Below are positions 17,285 through 25,509 of a DNA stretch of 64,000 nt, piece after piece. Origin of the DNA: Bin5 sp965261695 (GTDB lineage: Bacteria; Chloroflexota; Anaerolineae; Caldilineales; Caldilineaceae); assembly GCA_965261695.1 (NCBI GenBank), contig OZ253474.1, forward strand, positions 2,046,001 through 2,110,000, given 5' to 3'. The notes beneath the pieces are model-generated. The model searched no databases, had not been told where the DNA came from, and saw only the letters and a program-made list of their open reading frames with translations. Position 1 is the first letter of the stretch; each line of letters begins with the position of its first letter. A program made the translations under genes and the position numbers.

Positions 17285-17988
17285 GGAAAAGACCTCAAGG
17301 TTTCGAGGAGTTCATTAATCGTCTTTTCAAGTTCGTCCGGATCTGTGCCCAACAGACTGGAGAGATCATGATCACTTAGAATGGTAAACTTGCCTTCTCC
17401 CAATCTTCCTTGTGCTGAATAGCTGGATCCGACAAGTCGGCTCAATGCTCGTGCAAACAGTCGATCGCGTTCGCCTTGATCGATAGCTTTTATTTGACGC
17501 GTCAAGCGTTCCGATGTGATTGCCCCAACGAAAAGGTGCCGAGTGACTACCTCCGGTCGTAAGTTGAGCACATCAGTAACACACTCACTGATAGCAGTGT
17601 CCGAGCGTTTGGCGATCTGAACAATCTGAACTACTTCCTTCCAGGTAAGACCATAGCGCAGCACAGAATTTACTGCCTGAATCTGATCCTGTGGGGCAAG
17701 TCGCGCGAGTTCTGCCAAGGTAGAAAAGGGGATGGTAGCGTTCTTAGTTCCTTTCCAATCTGCAAGATGCTGAATTTCGACCGATAAATCTAGCAGTTTC
17801 AAGAACGTACTTACTTGTGTCTGCCCTAATCCTAGTTCAGTTGCACAGTCGTGCCTGGTTGCGCCAGTTGCCAACGCTTTAGCAAGCAACTGGGCAACTT
17901 CGAGAGGCGACAATCGTCTTGATTTTCGGTGTGTCCCAACGGAGAGAACTAAGTCCCTGTATTCCTCTGCTGAGAGTCCAAAGATCAC
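17281..17988 (-). CDS. Uncharacterised helical DNA-binding-like protein
   Basis: A 235-residue protein with no certain family. The part SPLEVAQLLAKALATGATRHDCATELGLGQTQVSTFLKLLDL (about residues 27-68) has the shape of a ParB/KorB-type helix-turn-helix, as in the middle domain of ParB proteins, but the N-terminal ParB nuclease-like domain is missing. The rest is predicted helical, with a conserved-looking LGEGKFTILSDHDLSSLLG near residue 195. It starts with GTG overlapping the ParB-like gene stop (GTGA) and overlaps the beta-CASP gene by ATGA, so all three are made together. It could work with the ParB-like protein as a split two-subunit DNA-binding factor. Confidence 0.6.
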   Translation of the reverse strand: MIFGLSAEEYRDLVLSVGTHRKSRRLSPLEVAQLLAKALATGATRHDCATELGLGQTQVSTFLKLLDLSVEIQHLADWKGTKNATIPFSTLAELARLAPQDQIQAVNSVLRYGLTWKEVVQIVQIAKRSDTAISECVTDVLNLRPEVVTRHLFVGAITSERLTRQIKAIDQGERDRLFARALSRLVGSSYSAQGRLGEGKFTILSDHDLSSLLGTDPDELEKTINELLETLRSFP

Positions 17989-18800
17989 AAGGCGTCCTCT
18001 AATAGGTTATTGGAGTAGAGACCTTCCCGTATGAGCATTCCCGCTGCATCGTCAGCGTTGGTCTGATGAAACGTGGCATACTGCCCCAATGCGCTATGAA
18101 CTTCGGAGGTCAAAGTTACGACTATCTGTGTTATCTTGCCGCCAGACTTTGCTTCTTCAATGATGTCGTCCGCAGGGACATGGGGTTCTCTTTCCCGCCT
18201 CTTGACAATTGCCGACCGTTGAGCGCCTGACATTGGTTCCATTTCCAATGCGAATTGCACCGCTTCATCAGCATTCAATTGAGACGCTCGTTGTGCCTTC
18301 AGCGCGGTGTCTAACTTTACTTGGCCATTGTCAACCATCCCTTTTAATTCAGAAATCAATTGGTCATACTTGACGTACTGACTGACCTTGTTCTGAGCCA
18401 GTCCCGTCTCCTCGCACACTGCCTTAATCGAACCGTAATGCTTATAAAGGTATGTACAAACATTGATCAGATCAATTGAGTGTAAATCGCGCCTGACTAG
18501 ATTCTCTGTTACCGAGAGAACTTTCGCCATGATCTCATCGACATGTTCATCAAGTACCGCAGCCCAAATGGTTTCTTTATTGAGTTCTTGATGAGCGATA
18601 AACCGTCTTTGACCCGTAATGATCTCGTACTGCCCTTCATTCTCGGTTGGACTAACTACTATGGGCTCGAGCAGCCCAACTTGCGCGATGCTGTCTGCCA
18701 GTTCGTCAATATCCCGTGCTACTTCTTTTGTCCGAGCTTGCCCAATACCAATTACGAGATCTCCTAATGGAATTTCCTTGAACTCTACGATTGACGCCAT
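17985..18800 (-). CDS. ParB-like nuclease/CTP-switch domain protein
   Basis: A 271-residue ParB-family protein. The N-terminal domain has IPLGDLVIGIGQARTKEVARDIDELADSIAQVGLLEPIVVSP, then YEIITGQRRFIAHQEL, the ParB box (GxRR(F/Y)xA) that binds CTP in true ParB proteins. ENLVRRDLHSIDL follows, and then a helix-turn-helix GSIKAVCEETGLAQNKVSQYVKY. The C-terminal 70 residues are unrecognised. There is no ParA partner, so it is not a partition gene; it belongs to the defence-type operon. Start ATG 18800 has TAGGAGG nine bases upstream. It is the first gene after a 48-base gap, so this half of the operon may also have its own promoter. Confidence 0.82.
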   Translation of the reverse strand: MASIVEFKEIPLGDLVIGIGQARTKEVARDIDELADSIAQVGLLEPIVVSPTENEGQYEIITGQRRFIAHQELNKETIWAAVLDEHVDEIMAKVLSVTENLVRRDLHSIDLINVCTYLYKHYGSIKAVCEETGLAQNKVSQYVKYDQLISELKGMVDNGQVKLDTALKAQRASQLNADEAVQFALEMEPMSGAQRSAIVKRREREPHVPADDIIEEAKSGGKITQIVVTLTSEVHSALGQYATFHQTNADDAAGMLIREGLYSNNLLEDAL

Positions 18801-18848
18801 GACATAGCCTCCTATGAGATGTGTGCTGTTGCTTCGACTGCGATGTGA

Positions 18849-20219
18849 TTAATCCAGGTCCAGAATCCGTCTTAATAGGTTGTTTCTGACTTGCCCGGAC
18901 GGTGATGTCGGTGCTGTTTCGACATACTCGTTAAACAATGCTTCTTTCTCCTGAAGGATTTCCAAAATCCTCTCTTCTACAGAATCTTCGACCAAAAACC
19001 GAACCACCTGCAAAGGGGTCTCTCTTCCGAACCGGTGAGCCCTCTGAACTGCCTGATTCTCGACTGCGGGATTCCACCAACGGTCCAACAGAATGACCAT
19101 TGACGCTTCTTGAAGGTTGAGCCCTACCCCCCCTGCTTGGAGGGACATCAAGAGGACCCGAGGTCCGTCTTGCTTCCTGAAAGCGTCTAATATCCGCTCC
19201 CTAGCATCTAAGTCTAACCCCCCATGATAAATCGAAAGTGGTAACTTGATTCGTTCGGAAAGCCATTCAAGCGCGCTGACATATTGCGAAAAAATAATTA
19301 CCTTTTCACAGTTAGTTGCGACATCATCCAAAAGAGGAAGGATTACGTCAAGTTTTGCAGACTCTCCGCTTTCCCTTTCGAAATTGCAGAGTTGCTTCAA
19401 TCGCGTTAGTATCGCAAGCATATTCGCAGACTCTTGAGCTGGTTCCGAACGACGTATATTTCGATGCCGACTGTCCCAAATATAGTCGTAAATTTGACGT
19501 TGTGCCTGCCCTAACTCTAGCCTGACTTCCTTGGTCAAGATTGGCGGCAAGTCCGCCAGAACTTCTGCCTTTGTCCGGCGCAAGAAGTGCCCAGCCATTG
19601 CCTCATGCATCTCTGACCGTGGCATACTAGCGTGCAGTAATTGTGGCTTCAAGAATCGATAGATGGCAACAAGATCCCGAGGCTGATTCTCAAGCGGCGT
19701 ACCTGTTAGCGCCCAAGCGCGGCGTCGGGGAATTATTCTGCAAGACAAGTTCGTCCCAGAATTAATATTTTTGATCCTTTGAGCTTCGTCGAGCACAACA
19801 AGGTCGAATGATACGTCACCATGGAATCTACTAGAATCTATCCGAATCTGTTCGTAAGAAGCAATCAAGACTTGAATGGGCAACCGGTAGGTCATAGCAC
19901 GGTCATTCACGTTCCCTATTACTCGTCGTACGACTAGGCCGCTTGCCCAAGCCTCGAGTTCGCGCTGCCAGTTCAAACATAGTGAGGTTGGGGCAATTAG
20001 TAGAACCCTTTTGAATTCATCTCGAGCGGACTTGAGTGCTACAGCAGTTTGCACAGTCTTGCCCAATCCCATCTCGTCAGCAAGTAGCGCGAATTGGCGA
20101 GAGCGAAGGAAGTCAACTCCATCCCATTGGTAGGTTCGCAGTGGATAGGGCAGGCTATTGCTGAGTTCTCCAAGGTGAATAGGTATTGTTGTCATTCTCT
20201 CACGGTAGGGGACATTCAC
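18849..20219 (-). CDS. SNF2-family DNA helicase/translocase
   Basis: A 456-residue SNF2-type ATPase without long accessory domains. Motif I is LLADEMGLGKTVQ (about 46-58), motif II is VVLDEAQRI near 155, motif III is ALTGTPLEN, and motifs V-VI are LMSLQAGGVGLNLQEAS and QAVQRAHRFGR. The compact length means only the two RecA lobes are present. It starts with GTG overlapping the sspD stop by GTGA, hence is translationally coupled to the phosphorothioation genes, yet its codon use and base composition are clearly AT-richer than sspBCD. A likely role is DNA translocation in recognition of unmodified or invading DNA, in partnership with the downstream ParB-like and nuclease genes; this is inference. 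Confidence 0.88.
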   Translation of the reverse strand: MNVPYRERMTTIPIHLGELSNSLPYPLRTYQWDGVDFLRSRQFALLADEMGLGKTVQTAVALKSARDEFKRVLLIAPTSLCLNWQRELEAWASGLVVRRVIGNVNDRAMTYRLPIQVLIASYEQIRIDSSRFHGDVSFDLVVLDEAQRIKNINSGTNLSCRIIPRRRAWALTGTPLENQPRDLVAIYRFLKPQLLHASMPRSEMHEAMAGHFLRRTKAEVLADLPPILTKEVRLELGQAQRQIYDYIWDSRHRNIRRSEPAQESANMLAILTRLKQLCNFERESGESAKLDVILPLLDDVATNCEKVIIFSQYVSALEWLSERIKLPLSIYHGGLDLDARERILDAFRKQDGPRVLLMSLQAGGVGLNLQEASMVILLDRWWNPAVENQAVQRAHRFGRETPLQVVRFLVEDSVEERILEILQEKEALFNEYVETAPTSPSGQVRNNLLRRILDLD

Positions 20220-21052
20220 TTATGACACGCCAGACACACCTTCGCCTGCCCATATAGATCATCAATATCAATCGGCTCGGCATCAGGACGCAAAGGATTC
20301 ACCTGAAGCTTAGCGCGCGTCTTCTCTAACCGCCGCTGGTGCTCTTCCCGAATCTGCGCCACGCGCTCCGGCCTTTCAAGCTCATCCAATGACTCCCCCT
20401 CGCTCCAGGTAAACGGCGACCCGTGATCGATGGCGTTCTTTTCGTAACTCTTGGCCTCTTCGAAAAAGTCGGGGTGACGCTCCTTCAGGCGCACCCATTC
20501 GATCTTCTGCTGGAAGAAACAGAAGGTGCAGCCACTACGCGTGCGCCACTCGTAGTATTGTGGCAGCCCCAACCCAGTGCCTTCCAATATCTCCAGGACG
20601 CCGGCCTTGTCGACACCAGCGTCTTTCAGAGGCAAGCGCACGATAAGATTGTCATGTTTTGAGGAGTAACCTTCGCGGTACTCTTCGTCGGCGCGGATAG
20701 CGACGTAGCTGTAGACTGTGTCGCCGTCGTCGAGCAGCGGACGGATCCACTGCTCGAAAGGACGCAGCTTCAACTGACGCGTACACCAGCGCGCCTGCGG
20801 TGACGGCAGGAAGTTGTTGTACTGCTTGAGCCAGAAGTCGAAATCACGGTCCGGGTTCAGACGGAGAATCGGCTTGCCCAAGAAACCTTCCAGCTTGACC
20901 AGGAACTCGTAGACCTCCGGCAACTCTTTCCCGGTGTCGGTGAAGAAGTAGTCGATCTCCAGTTCAGGGCGGTTCTGCCGCATGTAGATCGCGAGCGCGG
21001 CACTGTCGCGTCCACCGGACAACCCCAATACGTGTCGTTCCTGGTTTGCCAT
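20216..21052 (-). CDS. sspD: PAPS-reductase-like ATP pyrophosphatase, SspD/DndC type
   Basis: A 278-residue member of the PAPS reductase/N-type ATP pyrophosphatase family. The PP-loop is LGLSGGRDSAALAIY near residue 10, followed by EIDYFFTDTGKELPEVYEF. Cysteine sites are RWCTRQLK, SGCTFCFFQQK and KVCLACHK, the last two being CxxC pairs fit for an Fe-S cluster or metal. In Ssp and Dnd systems this protein activates DNA for sulfur insertion in the backbone. The start is ATG 21052, one base after the stop of the upstream gene; a longer form to 21106 would overlap it and begin with an unlikely basic tail. Distinguished from the assimilatory CysH at 61 kb by its extra cysteine pairs and context. 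Confidence 0.85.
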   Translation of the reverse strand: MANQERHVLGLSGGRDSAALAIYMRQNRPELEIDYFFTDTGKELPEVYEFLVKLEGFLGKPILRLNPDRDFDFWLKQYNNFLPSPQARWCTRQLKLRPFEQWIRPLLDDGDTVYSYVAIRADEEYREGYSSKHDNLIVRLPLKDAGVDKAGVLEILEGTGLGLPQYYEWRTRSGCTFCFFQQKIEWVRLKERHPDFFEEAKSYEKNAIDHGSPFTWSEGESLDELERPERVAQIREEHQRRLEKTRAKLQVNPLRPDAEPIDIDDLYGQAKVCLACHK

Positions 21053-21053
21053 G

Positions 21054-24000
21054 TTATGAAACCGTCGGCCTCTCTGGTTCGTGGGTCGTGTTCGTGTCGT
21101 GGGCATTTAGAAAACGGGCGCTCAACTCGGCCAACGCCGCGAGAATGATGTTACGGCTTTGCTCCCCGCTCTCCTCCAAGACTCTTTCCATCCCCTTGAT
21201 CAACTGTTCGATCTCTGCACGATCCAGGTCGGTCACATCGAAGACATCTTGAACTGTTGCTCGTGAACCGTTCATGCCGACCGTGACGGCCATGGCGTGA
21301 CGCTTGTCCGAACGTCCCTTGACGTGGGCATAGGACTCCAGATTCTTGAATCTCTGCGCCAGCGCCGCCACCTCGACCGTGGCACGGTCGATATCGGAAT
21401 CCACCCAAGTGGCGGGCGGCTTGTTGGTCGCCATGCTTCCCAAGCTCTCCATATCCTGATCGCTGCCGTGGAAGTAAGAAAGCCGGACAATGAAGGCCTC
21501 CTGGCGATGATCCCCGCTCAACTCGCGGACGTTTTCAGCACGGGCGCGCAACTCCGCCAACAGGGACGGCGAGGCGTTGGGCACTTGTAGCTCCGCCAGC
21601 AGCGTCTCGCGCAGACGACGCAGCATCGCGGGATAGGCATCCCGCAACTCCGTCAGACCAGAGCGCACATTGTCGAAAATATGCCGCAAAGTTGTGTCTT
21701 TGTCCAATCCAGAACCATCTGAAAGGCGCCGGGGAATGTCATCGAAGATAAGACTGTTTGGGTCGTTGGCCTGTTTGAACAGTTGGCGCACCTGCTTGGC
21801 GTTAGCGGAAAGCCCTTGCGTGCGGCCCACCCAATCAGGGAAGCTATCATAGATGGCGACCAAGCCCCTGGCCACGTCGATAGGCTCCAGGTCGGATAGG
21901 GTATTGACCGGATCGAGATCGCGCACAATGCCTGCCATCTCCGAAAGCAGCGCGCGGGCCTCGTCGGACAGATCCATCCAACGCAACTGCACAGAGGACG
22001 AGTCCCTGGCGAGGTATTCCATATCCAGGTCTGAGATATGACTCTGGAAGATGCTTTGACGATAGAAGGCCAGTTCACGCCTCTTGGAGAGGATAAAGGC
22101 CGCGGCCAGTACCGGCATCAGGCCGTCCTTAATGCCGAAGGGCGGTTCACGCCAGATATCGTAGATCTCGGCAAGGGGGACAGTTCGGTCCCGATTGGAT
22201 TCCAGGAACTCCGCAGCCGCTTGCCAGGCCGGGGCCAAGTTTAGAAGATCGTCGCCGGTCGTGGGGGCGACGAAACGCCATTCCTGTTCGACTTTGCAAT
22301 AAACGCCGCTTGCTTTCAAGATAGAATCAAACAGTCCACCCTCGGCCGGGTAGCCTTCGATGCCCAGTCGTTCCTCACCTTCATTCTGAACCATGCGCCG
22401 GAGCAGCGCATTGCGGGCCGCCGCTGCGTTGCTTGACGGCTTGACGCGGTTGAGTAGCTCGTTGCGCAGTTCGGGCGATGAGCAAAAGCGGCTCTTCGCC
22501 ATACGAGACGCCAGCGTGTTGCGCCGGGCCTGGTTGCATTGCTCACCCCTCAACTCTTGCGAATACCAGTGGGCGGAATCCAAGGCGCGACTTAGTTCGC
22601 TCGCCATATAGCCGCGCAAGGCTGCGATGCGGGCCTCAACCTCCCTGCGGGCTATCCGATCGCCCTGCAGCTCCGGAGACTCGGCTCTTACCTGCTCGAC
22701 AGCCAATAACTCCTTGGCCAGGGAGGTGAAGTTCCATGTGCCCTGCGGCAGACCGATCACCAGGTCCCAGTCTTGGGCTTCTTGAATAGCGCTCTGCGCG
22801 ATATGGCTGGCCAGGTTCTCAGGCTCGCCTTGGGTGAGAACAGCGAGAAGGAAGGTCCCGACCGCGCCATCCTGAGGACGATAGCCGGCCACGTTTGCTC
22901 GAATGTCTGCAAGGGGCGCGATGGCCACGTCGAACCAGCGCAATGCACCTGTTTCATGGTAGTGGCGTTTGGCGACAATGGGCTGAAGGCCGGCAATCTC
23001 GTTAAGCCTGTGGAAATCCACCTCCGGCAGGGTTGCCAGTACGCCCCCGACCGCGTCATCGATATCGAAGTCGCTGCCCTCAAAGACGCTATAGGAACCG
23101 TTGAACTTGCGATAGATGAGCAACGACCACGCTTGCAACGCTTCGAGCGCCTCTTTGATTGCGGTAGGGTTGTAGCGCGACAGCGCCAACTGGAGCGCGT
23201 CGTCATTCGCCACCAGCCCTGACCGTTCCTTGAAGAGATCAACCAGCGCGATCATCTTGAGAAGAAGCAGGTGCAACTCCCCACCACCCATCGCTTCGCA
23301 GCGGTCCAGTGCGTCCACCGCCAGCGCCCAGCGGTGTCCATCGGGCGAAGCCATGATAGAAGGCTCCAGGTTGAAGCGCAGATAATCCCACAGTTGGTCA
23401 GGAAGATAGAGTTCCCCATCTTGCGCGTTGCGCAGGAAATCCTGGAATCCCCGCGGCTCGGTAGAGTTTAGGAAGCCGAAAATACTGCGCTGGTTCTGGC
23501 CGAATCTGCGGCGGGATATGGGACCTAACAGGCAGGCGACGATCGGGTGCAGTGGCCAGCAACTCTCCAAGAGCTGTGGCACATCTTCAGACGCTGCCCG
23601 ATTTGTCAAGGCCGCTATACTTTCTGACAGCGGACTAGGTACCGTTGACTCGTGATCGCTCTCGATGGCTTTGCCGAGCAGGGCGATCTGCTCGTCAACG
23701 CCGGTATTCACCGGCAGATCAATGAAACGGCCCTGAATCTTGGCCCATTCCTCGCGCATCTCACGCGAGAGACGGTGGGAGTACTCATCAAAGGCCTGGT
23801 GCAGGATGCCCACGACGATTAGACGACCACTGCTACGCGAGGCGATTTCGGCAAGCTGCTGAAAGAAGTAGACGTCGGCCATGTCGCGCGCCGCGCCCTC
23901 CAGGAACTTACCCATCTCATCTACGAATATCATCAGGCCACCGGAGGAATCTGGATCGCTCCTCGCAATCTCGCTCAGCTCCTCAAGGAGCTGTTGCTCG

Positions 24001-24434
24001 TGCCAGAGCAAAGGAGCGTTGCCTCTGACCAACTCGCGAGACTCAAGCGCCTCACCGACAACCTGTTCTGGTCGGTCACGGCGCCCAACGATGGGAAGAA
24101 TTTGCCAGCCTGAAGTGCGAGGCGGCAGGGCTTTCCGAATGATCGCGGTAGTGTCTTTGCCTATCAGCCTAGCCGCACGCCTTCTCATAGCCCTGTCGCG
24201 GTTTAGCAGGGCAGAAAGCGCGATGGCCAGGCTCGACTTGCCGCTTCCATAGGGGCCTGTCCACGTAAAAGCGCCCTGACCCCTTTCAGACACATGGCGC
24301 GCCATGTTTTCCAGAAGAACGCCGAATGAACGCGGGCAGACAAAACCTTCCAGAGCGTCACGGTCGTTCAGGTCAGTGTCGATGCGTATGGCCCGCTGAA
24401 AGCGGCGGGAAACTTTCACGCGGTCAGCCAACAT
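21054..24434 (-). CDS. sspC: Large P-loop ATPase, SspC type
   Basis: A 1126-residue protein. Walker A is GPYGSGKSS at residues 60-68 and Walker B is LMIFVDEMGKFLEG near 168-180, followed by LIVVGILHQAF (sensor-like strand). The remaining about 800 residues are helical with no further recognised domain; SQELRGEQCNQARRNTLASRM and RAENVRELSGDHRQEA could be DNA-contacting or coiled regions. It sits between the DUF4007 gene (11-base overlap) and the PAPS-reductase-like gene (1-base gap), the sspB-C-D order. In the characterised Ssp systems SspC is the ATPase that supports SspB and SspD in single-strand phosphorothioation. Length and order are the main evidence for the symbol. Confidence 0.75.
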   Translation of the reverse strand: MLADRVKVSRRFQRAIRIDTDLNDRDALEGFVCPRSFGVLLENMARHVSERGQGAFTWTGPYGSGKSSLAIALSALLNRDRAMRRRAARLIGKDTTAIIRKALPPRTSGWQILPIVGRRDRPEQVVGEALESRELVRGNAPLLWHEQQLLEELSEIARSDPDSSGGLMIFVDEMGKFLEGAARDMADVYFFQQLAEIASRSSGRLIVVGILHQAFDEYSHRLSREMREEWAKIQGRFIDLPVNTGVDEQIALLGKAIESDHESTVPSPLSESIAALTNRAASEDVPQLLESCWPLHPIVACLLGPISRRRFGQNQRSIFGFLNSTEPRGFQDFLRNAQDGELYLPDQLWDYLRFNLEPSIMASPDGHRWALAVDALDRCEAMGGGELHLLLLKMIALVDLFKERSGLVANDDALQLALSRYNPTAIKEALEALQAWSLLIYRKFNGSYSVFEGSDFDIDDAVGGVLATLPEVDFHRLNEIAGLQPIVAKRHYHETGALRWFDVAIAPLADIRANVAGYRPQDGAVGTFLLAVLTQGEPENLASHIAQSAIQEAQDWDLVIGLPQGTWNFTSLAKELLAVEQVRAESPELQGDRIARREVEARIAALRGYMASELSRALDSAHWYSQELRGEQCNQARRNTLASRMAKSRFCSSPELRNELLNRVKPSSNAAAARNALLRRMVQNEGEERLGIEGYPAEGGLFDSILKASGVYCKVEQEWRFVAPTTGDDLLNLAPAWQAAAEFLESNRDRTVPLAEIYDIWREPPFGIKDGLMPVLAAAFILSKRRELAFYRQSIFQSHISDLDMEYLARDSSSVQLRWMDLSDEARALLSEMAGIVRDLDPVNTLSDLEPIDVARGLVAIYDSFPDWVGRTQGLSANAKQVRQLFKQANDPNSLIFDDIPRRLSDGSGLDKDTTLRHIFDNVRSGLTELRDAYPAMLRRLRETLLAELQVPNASPSLLAELRARAENVRELSGDHRQEAFIVRLSYFHGSDQDMESLGSMATNKPPATWVDSDIDRATVEVAALAQRFKNLESYAHVKGRSDKRHAMAVTVGMNGSRATVQDVFDVTDLDRAEIEQLIKGMERVLEESGEQSRNIILAALAELSARFLNAHDTNTTHEPERPTVS

Positions 24435-25395
24435 GGCTCGGTTCCTTGTGGCGGACAGCGGAATAGTCTCGTTTCACGTACTCTAGTACCTTTTCAGTAT
24501 CCAAACTTTCATTTCGGATCAGTTGTTTAAGTCCGGCTGTCTCCGACCACCTGTAGGCACCGTCGCTAATTTCCTCTAAGGCGGCCAACATGTCGACCAT
24601 GTCATTCTCTTCAAGCAGGAAGACACGGGCAGGGCAGCCGGGTTCATGGTTCAGCGCCTCAAAGGATAGAGTATTGGCGTTGCTGAAAGAGCGATTCCAG
24701 AAGTCGGTCACGGCGTAACAAAATACGCCAGCGCCAAGGGATGGTTTCGGTCCACGCACAAACCTGAACTCGTCACGTCTCCCGCTCGGTCTGATGAGGC
24801 CAAGCTCGGTCAGCGGCGAGTCCAGCCCGTCTTCGTAACTAGCGTTCCCGGGCGCGGACTGCGCGACATAGGTGCGAATGAAGCAGGCAACATCCCTCCG
24901 GATGGTGTTCGCGGCCGCCCGGGTCCATTCGCGCTCCTCGGCGAGCTTCTTGATACCGGTTATTAGCGTGTCGCGTTCAAAGGAGATGGACGGATGATGG
25001 TGGAATGCCCAGAACCAGGTAGTTTTCGTCGCCCGTCCACACAGGTGCCAGTGGATCAGCCAAGACGTAGCCGGGTCTTCCATGAAAGGATCGAGTCCCT
25101 GCTCGCCAAAGATGAACCGCCCCAAATGGGTTGTATCAATGCGCTTGTTGGCGGGCTGATCGTCAATAATCCCTGAGACGTTTGCCCAATGGCGCATCGA
25201 GGCGGCCATGTTCTTGCCCACGCCGAAATGGGCGATGGCATCAGGACCGGAGAAAACAGCTCTGTTGTCTTCTGTGTCTTTGGAGTCCTGCACTGCGTCG
25301 AAGGCTTTTTTCAACCAGCCATAGCGCAGGGGGAAGGTTTCATGGCCCGATAGCTGCGGGCTATAATCGACCTGAAAGAGAGGCCCTCGCAGCAT
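24424..25395 (-). CDS. sspB: DUF4007 protein, SspB-type DNA nickase
   Basis: A 323-residue DUF4007 protein. Characteristic parts are SGHETFPLRYGWLKKAFDAV at the N-terminus, AIAHFGVGKNMAASMRHWA (the LGVGKNMVxxIRYW-type signature) near 70, and DPATSWLIHWHLC, then RRDVACFIRTYV and DSPLTELGLI. In phosphorothioation systems this family is SspB, described as the nickase that opens one strand for sulfur insertion. It is the first gene of the operon and is read divergently from the cysteine desulfurase gene. The C-terminal LEYVKRDYSAVRHKEPSHVG overlaps the next gene start, indicating coupling. Confidence 0.82.
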   Translation of the reverse strand: MLRGPLFQVDYSPQLSGHETFPLRYGWLKKAFDAVQDSKDTEDNRAVFSGPDAIAHFGVGKNMAASMRHWANVSGIIDDQPANKRIDTTHLGRFIFGEQGLDPFMEDPATSWLIHWHLCGRATKTTWFWAFHHHPSISFERDTLITGIKKLAEEREWTRAAANTIRRDVACFIRTYVAQSAPGNASYEDGLDSPLTELGLIRPSGRRDEFRFVRGPKPSLGAGVFCYAVTDFWNRSFSNANTLSFEALNHEPGCPARVFLLEENDMVDMLAALEEISDGAYRWSETAGLKQLIRNESLDTEKVLEYVKRDYSAVRHKEPSHVG

Positions 25396-25509
25396 CTTAT
25401 CTCCGCCTGTTCGGATCGTTCTGGTAGACGAAAGCGCGCATCTAGTATATTGTTAGGCTCAAGTTTACCACATTTCGCCAAAACCTGCCCGCCGAACACC
25501 TAACGGAAG
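25396..25509. promoter_or_regulatory. Divergent promoter region of sspA and sspB
   Basis: The 114 bases between the two divergent starts must drive both units. An AT-rich core TAGTATATTGTTAGG lies at about 25443-25457 and can supply a -10 element in either direction. No operator palindrome was found by eye. Confidence 0.4.
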
